Source: Pisolithus tinctorius (Eukaryota > Basidiomycota > Agaricomycetes > Boletales > Pisolithaceae). Taken from it: 64,000 nt of DNA. Shown here piece by piece: positions 55,212-64,000 of this stretch (position 1 is its first letter; the number at the start of each line of letters is the position of its first letter). Made by a program: the position numbers and the translations under genes. The notes below the pieces were generated by a model, which worked only from the letters and a program-made list of their open reading frames with translations, had not been told where the DNA came from and ran no database searches. The stretch is from the NCBI GenBank assembly GCA_024663395.1, contig JANFAH010000008.1:1116001-1180000 (forward strand), written 5' to 3'.

Positions 55212-57684
55212 ATGTCCCCCCCCGCCGGACCGGGCCGGCCCACCCCTCTCACCCGCCCAGTCCTACCGACACGACGACGACGAGACGAGATGAGACGGGG
55301 ACGGCCTGCCAATCTGACGCTGAAGCCGGACACAGCAAGGGCGTTCTACCCGGCAATCGCAGTGGAGGACACCGACGACGACGACGACGCCGACGCCGAC
55401 TGTGATGTCCTGCAGCTGTCGCCGTCTTCGGGCTCGTCCGACTCGTCCCAGTCACCAGAGACGGACGACCTCTCAAAGGACCTCGCAGATCTGGCCAGAC
55501 TACGCAAGACTGTCCAGCAAAATCTCCGTCTGCGGCCAATCCGATCGTTCAGCTCGCTGCCGAGCCAGACTCGACCGTATTCGTCTGGCAAAACAACAAA
55601 AACACCAGCTGCTCGTACTCTGCGGTCGCCCAGCTCGTCGAGCGCAACGTCGAGCGTGTACTACACCCCAGTCGAGCCAGTCCAGCAGCAGCGCTGTGCT
55701 TCCCCCTCCTCTGCCTCGGACTCCGCCTCTTCAAGCAGCCAAGAGCTGTCCCACTCGCCTCCCCCTTCCGTGCTGGCTGCTGCTGCATGGGACCCAGCCA
55801 TCCTCGCCGACCGTCTCAACTTATCCGCCTCAAAGCATCCCATTCTCGTCGATACGCGTCCCTACGCCGTATACCAAGCCCGTCGTATCGCTGGCAGCGT
55901 CAACATCGCCATCCCCTCTCTCATACTCAAACGTTACAGAAAGCCAGGCAGCAGTGGTGGCTTCCACTCCCTCAACTCACTCCGTCAATTCATCACCTCG
56001 GAAGACGACAAACAACTGTGGGACACACTCTCTGCAGCAGACCACTGGGACGGCGACATCGTCATCATACATGGCGACGAAACTGACGAATCGGACAAGG
56101 ATAATTTACAGGTCACCGCATGGGCACTCCTACCCCTCCTCTCGTCTCTTCTCGGCCCAGGCCGCGTTCACTATCTCAGAGGCGGGATGGCAGCAGCCCT
56201 GAAACACCCCAAACTTTTTACCCATATCGACCTCCAACCACCTCCCCCTGACAACCACGTTTCTGACGGACCATCATCGAAAAGTGCAAAAGGAAAAGGC
56301 GTTTTCCAAATCAACACGGCCACTCCTTCCTCCCTCACCTTTGTCGAGTCGCGCAGCGCCGATGATCCCACCTCGTCTCCTTCCCAATGCATATACCACC
56401 ACTACCCCGGACTACCTGCAAGACGTCCCAGCGCCCCAAACCTTTCGTACCCGAGCGACCAACACCTAACTCCGCCCCGTCTTCAAATCCGTGTCCAACC
56501 AACCCGGTCTGCCACGATGCCCATCACACCTACCCAATCGAGCGCTTGCATGAGTCCCCGCGTCTCCGTACCTCCACAGTCACCCTCACATCTAACCCTC
56601 CTCCACTCGAACCATACACCACCTGCCTTATCGCCACGGTGGGCCACGAGCCCCACAGACTTCCTCCCTCCACCTCCCTCCGTGTTCACACAGTCTGCAC
56701 ATACACTTACTCCTCCCCGCACTCCCCTCACCCCAGATACTCCCATGCCACTCCTCCCTCCACGCTCACCTGGCACCTCACGACCTTCCCCTCCTGGGGG
56801 GGCTCCCTCCACCGGCTCCGATGCTCCTGAAGAACTCCCCTCCTTCAGTGTCTCCACGATCCTCCCTGGCTTCCTCTACCTCGGCCCCGAACTCACCGTT
56901 CCTGACCACGTGACCGAACTCAAAGAACTCGGTATCCGTCGTATCCTGAACATCGCCGCAGAGTGCGACGCAGATGACTATGGGCTGGACCTACACCACG
57001 AATTCGAGCGGTACGTACGCATACCCATGCGTGATACCGTGGACGAAGAAAAAGTCCGCGGTTGTTTACGACTCGTGTGTGAGACCTTGGGTACGTTTCC
57101 CCTTCGCCCTCTCGCCCACGTTAAAATGAAGACACTGAAGTCATCTTTACTTGAAAATAGACGAAGCAGCACTCTACAACGCGCCAACATTCGTGCACTG
57201 CAAGGCCGGTCGTTCCAGGAGCGTCGCAGCAGTAATGGCATATCTCATCCACGCCCACCGCTGGCCCCTCTCCCGCGCATACGCATTCGTCGTAGACCGC
57301 CGTCGCGGTGTATCCCCCAACATCGGATTCGTTTCCGAATTAATGGCATTCGAAGCTCGCGAGCTCGGCGGAAGACCTACCGGTACTTCCGGCGGCGGCG
57401 GTACAGAAGACGACGAACAAAACGGACAGCCTGGACGCAGGTTGCCGCACGCCCGCGAGAGCCTTCCTCCCATGTTGTCCTCCTCCCAGGAAGCCGAAGA
57501 TGACGCTGACGCAGGGCTAGGCGTTGGACAAGACATGGAAATCAAGGATGCAGAGGGTCGATGGCGTCACGTCCGTCGTGCACCCGTTGACGAAGCTACC
57601 CTACAGCCTATGCGTCGCGTGAGTAAGGCTGGATTAGAGAGCACTGCAAAACTCTCTGCCGGCGATCACCAGGCGGCAGGTTGA
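55212..57684 (+). CDS. Rhodanese plus dual-specificity phosphatase (MAP kinase phosphatase type)
   Basis: Exons 55212-57090 and 57161-57684, joined in phase (TTG G / AC GAA). N-terminal Ser/Asp-rich region, rhodanese-like domain (HPILVDTRPYAVYQARRIAGSVNIAIPSL; VHYLRGGMAAALK) that lacks an active cysteine at the loop I can see, a long Pro/Ser/Thr-rich linker, then the catalytic domain: ILPGFLYLGPELTV, YVRIPMRDTVDEE (general-acid Asp) and the signature VHCKAGRSRS (HCX5R, near 57195), SPNIGFVSEL. A rhodanese-like docking module with a phosphatase domain is the build of MAP kinase phosphatases. Start is uncertain: ATG 55212 or ATG 55290 (MRRGRP); frames further upstream would overlap the divergent DEF1-like gene. 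Confidence 0.88.
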
Positions 57685-59122
57685 AAATATGGGTGTTGTC
57701 TCCTCCAATTCCTAACCAAAATCGGGATCCTTTTTTTTCACTTTTTTTCTACTGGATGAATGGTTTTTTTTTGTTTAATTAGAGGCCTGTGTTAACTAAC
57801 AATTGTGCAGTTCTACGTGTACTCTTTGTTGGGACGGAGGAAATTCTGCTTTCTTATTACTAGTACAAGCATGCGCTGACGACATCCAAATACCCTAACA
57901 TGGTGGATATCCCGCCCCTACACGCTACTGCATAGATATCCCAGCATAAGTCGGCGTTCCGCCGAAAGCACTTGCTCATTCGGGGAGGTTCGGGGGTGGG
58001 ATTCTCCGGCCTCCGCTATTTCCGAAAGCTTTTCAAACTCAGTTTAGGACCCTAAACGGTTCCAAATAGCCCCTGTAGAATGGCCATACCTTCATAGTCG
58101 GTCTCAGTACCGATGTCTGCTATCAACCACCATGTGGCAGCTGAAATCATTCGCCAGTTTTATATTATTTCGCAGAACCCACGCGTAAACGTATACCATG
58201 ACGTTTACAACAAGCTTCTCAGTTCCCTCTTTCCCCCGAAGTCACGCCCCCGCACAACTCCATCTCCAGGTTTGAAGTTCGTCTCGCGGGAAGACCGCTT
58301 TTAATCTCGGAGCTGATGATATCACCAAGCTAATTTAATCTCCCGTCGAAACGTCAGACAGCGGACGACCGGATCAGATATCACACGATTGACGTCGCTG
58401 GTTATTCGAACGTCGCCCGTCATCTAAGCACGTATTTGCAGCAGCCTGCCCCCTAGAGACACTGTACGCTGTCAGCACAGCGGGGATGAAGTTATGTTTC
58501 TATTGCCTCAATACACAGGATGGTGATGCAGAGATTGCACCTGCCGCCACTCCACACCACCCAGTATCAGGGAAAACGATACTGCACCGGCTAACCGTTG
58601 GGTTGGATGGTACCAACTGGAGAAGATCGAATTCGTCATATTGTACAACTGATCACTGACGGGTGTGTCGCAAATTGTATCGATGTGCATTCGAGGAGCT
58701 AAAAGCATTCATTGTCTTTGAAGAGGTTTGTTCTCTTACCTCGATGAGAAGGCCAGTTTTGTATCAAAGTTGACATCCAGAACTCTCTCCCAACAATGCT
58801 TCTGCGGCTCAAAGCGATTCTGCGCACAACACCAAAATCCTGGGCATACCATCCACCATCATAGAGATGAAGGGAAGACCTTATTGTGGACGTTATATCG
58901 TGCACTTCGGCTTCACGAAGGCAGAGGACAGTGTTGCGGATGTACACGGTAAAAGGTAAAGTATGGGAAACATGCGAAGGTATACAGGATATATGGGGCC
59001 AGTGCGAGCAAACAATCCACCGCCCACGGATATAAGCTCAGCCCGGTACCCAGTCACGCGAGCCACTGACCAGGCTCCAGCTTCTAGTGTCTGAAATGTA
59101 AGAGAGAGAAAAGAAAACGCTC
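57685..59122. other. 1.4-kb intergenic region without a confident gene
   Basis: T-rich runs follow the phosphatase stop. Small frames (58113-58304 on +, 58508-58708 and 58699-58947 on -) have no recognisable domain, no clear splice partners and no repeats. Confidence 0.45.
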
Positions 59123-61662
59123 TTAAAAGCCTCCATAAACCACCTCTCCATCAATAACGGTCGCTAGCACCTTAGTCCCTAGAATCTCCGACGCCGGGAC
59201 TGTCATAATGTCCCGGTCTAGGACGACGAAATCGGCTTTCTTACCCACGGTGAGCGACCCAGTGACAGACTCGGCAAACGAAGCATAAGCCGCATCCAGT
59301 GTCATGCCCTTGAGGGCTTGGAAGCGCGTTAAACGCTGCTCGGGGTACCTGTGGACGGGGGAAGTAGAACTCAAAGATTTGCTTGGACAAACGAACTGGC
59401 AACGCACCATCCTTGAGAACCATGCGGAGACCGTCCAGAAACTGAGAGCCGAGCGACTGCAGCATAAAAGCCCAATAGGGGGTTAATACCCTCCACCGGA
59501 AAATCAGAGCCAAGAGGGAGAACTTGGTTTCGAGACGTTCTAGAAAGTGGGCTCGAATAGGCATCATGTCCCAAGCAAACAAAAAACATACTGAATCATC
59601 GTGCGGTACGCATATGCCCCACGGATACGTTCTGGACCCTACAGCAAGTCACATTCTCTGCTCATTCCACGAAAAAAGAAGACTTTACCAAGCGCTGTTC
59701 TGCGTACCACATATCACTGGTCCTGAATGAAAAGTTTAGTACAATCCTCACCTGCCCCGTATACACTTACGCATGTGTAGGCTGAACACTAGGTATCACT
59801 ATCGAACGCAAGCGTTTTGAAAAACTACGGAAATCCGAATCTGAGGCAGATGAACATACGTACCACCCAGGCGTCCCACTCTCTCGAGATCTTCAAGAGT
59901 CATGATCTGTGCATGCTCGATACGCGGCCTTACTTCTGACATATTAGCACCAGCGAACACGTCTTCGAAAATATCGAGGACAACACGGTTGGCGCGGTCG
60001 CCGATGCAGTGGACGTTCTACGTATAGCGGATATTAAATCTGAAAGGCACAGAAGAGGCAACCATTGAAACTCACCACCTGCCAGCCGTCGGCGTGGAAT
60101 CGCTGGACGAGGTTAGAGAGAGCGTCTTCCTGGATTCGCATCAGTCCATTCGTGGATGGATTGTCGCTGTACTGTACAAGCGTGCATAACCAGCAAAAAA
60201 AAAAAAAGCACAATAAGCACATACCGGTTCTAGCATGGCTGCTCCAAAAGAGCCAAGCGCACCTACAGCTGGCATTAATCTGTGCCCTATTTCAGAAGAG
60301 TTGACATACCATCGGTGATCAGCTTGACACTGCGGAGGTTGAGGCGTTCGCCAACACCGTAGTCAACCAGGCGAGGTAGCTTATCACCCCAGTACTCGAC
60401 GGCATCCAAATGGCCCATGAGATAAAGACGAAGCTACGGTATGAAGACTAAGGATTAAGAAAACAGGCATTCATAAGATACACACCGGGAGTTTCTTGGA
60501 CTCTGCATATCTTCGAGGCATGAGCAGGTTTTATGGTTATATCAAAGTACTCACTGCCTGTAGAACTCGATAGCGTCAGGTTCGGTTGCAGCATCATGGA
60601 TACTGGTCAAGCCAACGGCGAGGGCATCCTTGACGGTCCTCTCGAAATAGCGCTGCATGTCTGCCTCGCTCGGAGGTGGAAGTGGAATCAGAGACATCGC
60701 GTTGTCCACGAAAATGCCTGACGCGCATAAGAACCGCGGCATATATACAAAGTACGTGGATGTATATACCGGTTGGGTGAGCAGAACCATCGCGGATGAT
60801 TTCCCCGCCATCTACAGTGTTTGGAAGCTCGCCCATAAGCTGTAGCACGCGTCTGGATACCCACGCTGCATGACCATCTACACGGTCCAAGTATATACGT
60901 CTGCCTCTGAGAAGCGGTTCGGCATCGAAATCGTCCTAGAAATTGTGAGTGTATGTATGCGCTGCTGTGCGAGTCGACAGTAAGTGACAGACACCTACTG
61001 CATGAGGATACTCTGGCACTGCCCAAATGTTCTGGTCCCAGCCCATGCCTTGTATCCATTTGGACGGGTTGTTGAGGATATCGGGTTTTGCTTTGACGAA
61101 GTCGACGAGTCTCTCGAGTACCTCTGAGTCTGTCAGTGATTGAGGTGCATGGAGTAGGCGTATCACCTTGTTTCGATGTGCAACCAGACAGATCGACGTT
61201 GAGCTTCAAGGAGCCGTAGGCCAGAACGTGCGCGTGTGCATCTACGAAGATAAGATGCGGCCAACGTCAGTGGACAGAACGGGGGCACGTACCAGCGAGT
61301 CCAGGGACAATTACACTGGTTGGGTCGATGAACGACACGTTGAGAGACGGCCTCCTCCAAAAATCGAGGATCCCTCCAGTTCGCTGGTTCCAACGGGCCT
61401 TGACGTCCTCTTGACGTCGTGTCAGCTGATAGGCTTACACAAACGACAGCGACGCACCGAGGCTGCCCACGTCTGCAATGCGGGTGTCCCGTACGAGGAT
61501 GCACTGTACGGTGGGGTGGGCCGGGTCTACCGTGTGGATGCCGTCCGTGGGCGAGCACACAGCGTAGTCCGGACTGGATGGCCGGGGTGGGCCGTGGAAG
61601 ACAGCGCCGAGGACGAGTGCGACGGCGAGCGCCATCCATGTTTTGGGCAGATCCGCGGACAT
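59123..61662 (-). CDS. Amidohydrolase 3 family metal-dependent hydrolase with N-terminal signal anchor
   Basis: Many exons on the minus strand. ATG 61662 starts MSADLPKTWMALAVALVLGAVF, a hydrophobic signal peptide or anchor. Family motifs: GIHTVDPAHPTVQCILVRD..IADVGSL, then PGLADAHAHVLAYGS (HxH metal ligands; split by an intron), GWDQN, LDRVDGHAAWVS, SIHDAATEPDAIEFY, LITDGALGSFGAAM, VHCIGDRANR (metal His), RIEHAQIM, SDFPVEGINPL (metal Asp) and C-terminal GKKADFVVLDRDIM..VIDGEVVYGGF. These are the YtcJ-like amidohydrolases, whose substrates are mostly unknown; the targeting sequence suggests the secretory pathway. Divergent from PCT1. Confidence 0.88.
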
Positions 61663-62035
61663 CGTGATGGTCGTGGTGGTCCAACCCGGTGGCTTGGCTT
61701 GGCACGTGCCCGCCCCCCTGTCGCTTCTTCCCACCCACCATGGACGATCTGCTGCACACACAGCACAGAAAGACGCAGCCCCTGAAGAAGTCGATCGGGA
61801 AACATCCTCTCCCAACCGACTCACCCACTTACGACGCGCAAGTATTCTTTTGGCTTGACTTGGCTCGGCTCACCCGATCTGTCTATCTAGATCCGAAGAG
61901 GACAATGACCCGCTCACAGACGACGGCGGATCGGCCAAGTCTGCACCCGTCTCGGCACGCTCTAACCGTCCCACTCCCCTCCATAGCAAGCCTGGCGCCG
62001 CAAGAGCTGGCGGCCGGCACCAGCTCGCGTCCAGC

Positions 62036-63068
62036 ATGCTCTCCGACGACGGCATCGACTCACAGACATACGACGGCGATGTCGAATCATCCATCACCGC
62101 AAGGGCAGGTCATCACGGGCATCCTGGCCTCCGCCATTCGTCGTCGACGTCGACGCTGACATCACAGATCGACGACAGCAGGGTGTACTCAAATGTACCC
62201 CAGCTATCGACGCAAGAGCCAGCCCCCTTCAATACTGCCTCACTCACACCTCACGACATCCAATCGTTCGTCAGGAGAGCCATCGAGGGCGAACCAGGAC
62301 GACCCTATCGCATCAACCCACCACCAACAGACAGACCAGTTCGCATCTACGCAGACGGTAACCCACTCGTTTCGTTCTGATCTCGGCAGATGTATTTAAC
62401 GCAACGCCCTTTAGGCGTTTATGATCTATTTCACTTTGGGTAAGGGCCACCTTCAATGACCAACTTACCACGGAACACTGATCAGGACGGAGTTAGCCAC
62501 GCCTTACAGCTCAGACAAGCAAAGCTCTCATTTCCCAACGTGTACCTGCTCGTCGGCGTTAGCAGCGACGAAGATGTCCGACACCACAAATGTCGCGGCG
62601 TCATGAGCTACACCGAACGGTTCGTACTCCCCCTGCCTTTTTGTGTCCCGTCTCATCCATACCTAACCCTTAGATGCGAGGCTGTTCGTCACTGCCGATG
62701 GGTAGACGAAATCGTCGCCGACGCACCGTGGATACTTGATTCCGCATTCCTCGAGAAGTGGAAAATCGATTATGTCGCACACGACGAGCAGCCCTACGGC
62801 GCGGAAGGCCACGACGACGTGTATGCATTCATAAAGCAGCAAGGTACATACAACTTTATGATTCCCAAGTAGCCGCAAACATTCACATTTCCTCGCAGGA
62901 AAATTCCTCCCCACCCGCCGCACACCTGGCGTCTCGACGTCCGATCTGCTAGCACGCATCGTGTCGGGATATCGGAACCGAGATTTTGACGAGAAACTCG
63001 AAAAGATGGGCCATTCGGAACTGAAAGCCGAGGGATGCGACTTTGAATGCAACAGTCAGTCCGAGTAA
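62036..63068 (+). CDS. PCT1: Choline-phosphate cytidylyltransferase
   Basis: Makes CDP-choline from phosphocholine and CTP, the control step of the Kennedy route to phosphatidylcholine. Exons 62036-62357, 62415-62439, 62497-62619, 62674-62843, 62899-63068 sum to 810 nt in phase (269 residues from this start). The HxGH nucleotidyl-transfer motif is in GVYDLFHFG / HALQLRQAKLSFP, and the rest follows the family: VYLLVGVSSDEDVRHHK, MSYTER / CEAVRHCRWVDEIVADAPW, DYVAHDEQPYGAEGHDDVY, GKFLPTRRTPGVSTSDLLARIVSGY. The second exon is only 25 nt. The in-frame coding-like sequence continues upstream to about 61890, so the true start may be earlier; I could not find a start and junction that fit. Confidence 0.9.
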
Positions 63069-63571
63069 CTGAAACGATCTATCTGCGAAGAGCATAAGCT
63101 AGATACATAGTACACAATAGACTTGGTAACGCTTCGCTGTCGCTCAGTCGCTATCAGTCAGCGTATCTGGTCGCCCTCCATTTCATGATTCACGTTTCAC
63201 CTTTTCGTTGGTTCGGGGCTCATTACTCCTATCAGGTAACGACGATCCCCACTTCCCGCGCGTTGCAGACAAGAGTCTGATGGTTCTAGATAATAATCTC
63301 ATTGCGTGGTAACCCCTGATATCCTGCGGCCTTGGAGTCATGAACACGTACGTGTGATTCGGTCTGTGACGACTCACCACATCGCATCCTCGCAGGTGAT
63401 AGTAGGAAAAGCTTCTTCGCGTAGCCAAATCACTATGCATACTCCAGCCCTCCAGGATCTCAACTTGCTGTATGAAGTTTAGGTTTAATTTAGCGGAGAT
63501 GACTCGATGGGCGGCAATTCATCCTATAAAGGAGCGGCCTTGAACCATAACGCCCCTTCCATCAAACCACC
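63069..63571. other. Intergenic region; promoter of the small secreted protein
   Basis: TATAAA at 63525-63530, about 45 bp before the ATG at 63572, is a plausible core promoter. No other gene seen. Confidence 0.55.
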
Positions 63572-63891
63572 ATGAACCTCAAGCTGCTCAGTCTCCTTGC
63601 TCTCAGCTCCGTACCCGTAGCAATGGCGGGCCCTTTTGCCTATGCCTTATGTCAAACTGGTAAGTCGATGAGACGCATCCAACACGGAACTGGTACATGG
63701 TTTTCTGCTGTTGCTTCATGTGTTTCACAGGGTGCAACACAGTTACTGTAGCTTGTTATGCGGCAGCCGGGTTCACCTTTGGGTCGGTCGCTGCCGCTGC
63801 GGCACCCTCGTTACTCGTTGGCTGTAACACAGCCCAAGGCGCATGTATGGCCGCATGCGCCGCGACCGCGTTACTGGCACCGGTTCCTTGA
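63572..63891 (+). CDS. Small secreted cysteine-rich protein
   Basis: Two exons, 63572-63659 and 63731-63891, 82 residues. Signal peptide MNLKLLSLLALSSVPVAMA, then a mature part of about 63 residues with six cysteines in two groups (ALCQTGCNTVTVACYAAAG and VGCNTAQGACMAACAAT) separated by an Ala/Gly-rich hydrophobic stretch. I recall fungal families of this layout annotated as zygote-specific or small cysteine-rich proteins; function unknown. It could be an effector-like or cell-surface protein. Strong TATA box upstream. Confidence 0.8.
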
Positions 63892-63915
63892 GCTCTTGGC
63901 TCTATCCCTGTCAAT

Positions 63916-63945
63916 GAGTATGTCTTATGTCTTATGTCTTATGTA
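63916..63945 (+). repeat. Short GTCTTAT microsatellite
   Basis: TATGTCTTATG-type unit repeated three to four times just after the small secreted protein gene. Confidence 0.7.
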
Positions 63946-64000
63946 GGGTGGGGACTAACTGAGTGATCATCAATCCAAGAGAGCCTTGGGGCAGTTGGGC

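Noticed and set aside
58508..58947. Possible small minus-strand gene upstream of the phosphatase 3' region
   Set aside because: No domain, no credible splice partners and no start context; left as unannotated intergenic DNA.
61163..61828. A 221-codon minus frame rich in Arg and Pro
   Set aside because: A shadow of the amidohydrolase exons, which carry the family motifs in another frame.

Overview
This window is nuclear DNA of a basidiomycete fungus. Its genes are split by many 45-65 nt introns with GT(GC)...AG borders, and its proteins (squalene epoxidase, PAN3, FIG4, RPF2, DEF1, PCT1) look like Agaricomycete versions. The repeat content and a decayed repetitive gene of a type I associate with Boletales (position 2502-5919) suggest a Boletales-like genome; that placement is recall and inference, not proof.

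There are two halves. Bases 1-37,100 are an accessory, repeat-dominated region: a degenerate ~180-bp repeat studded with splice-site-like motifs (about 540-1800), a broken multi-exon gene of unknown function (2502-5919), three adjacent minisatellites (6370-7010, 7460-8030, 8220-8720), relics of Ty3/gypsy gag genes (about 9400-13,560) and a 22.7-kb stack of nested transposons (14,353-37,072). The stack can be taken apart exactly. A Ty1/copia element (target duplication ATCAC) received a foldback Tc1/mariner-like element (TA), a solo LTR of gypsy family 1 (ACCAT) and, inside its 3' LTR, a family-2 gypsy-like element (GGTGA). That element's right LTR received a complete family-1 chromovirus (TAGGG), and the chromovirus integrase received a family-2 solo LTR (GGAGG). 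All the coding parts are damaged, mainly by C-to-T changes.

The two gypsy families carry a striking signature. Each has an 11-nt primer-binding site two bases from the LTR, and it is complementary to the inferred first 11 nt of its own transcript, 33-34 bp from a TATA box. The 11-mer differs between families but the pairing is kept, as expected for Tf1/sushi-type self-priming. The chromovirus also has a slippery heptamer exactly at its gag stop and carries an extra gene on the opposite strand.

Bases 37,880-63,891 are ordinary gene-dense DNA. In order: peroxisomal Lon protease (-), squalene monooxygenase ERG1 (-), PAN3 (-), TFIIE-beta (+), RPF2 (-), a FIG4-type Sac phosphatase (+), a DEF1-like CUE protein (-), a rhodanese plus dual-specificity phosphatase (+), an amidohydrolase (-), choline-phosphate cytidylyltransferase PCT1 (+) and a small secreted cysteine-rich protein (+). 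Many neighbours are divergent with about 90-300 bp between start codons. The genes serve unrelated housekeeping functions (peroxisomal proteolysis, sterol and phosphatidylcholine synthesis, mRNA deadenylation, transcription, ribosome assembly, phosphoinositide turnover), so no biosynthetic cluster is claimed.
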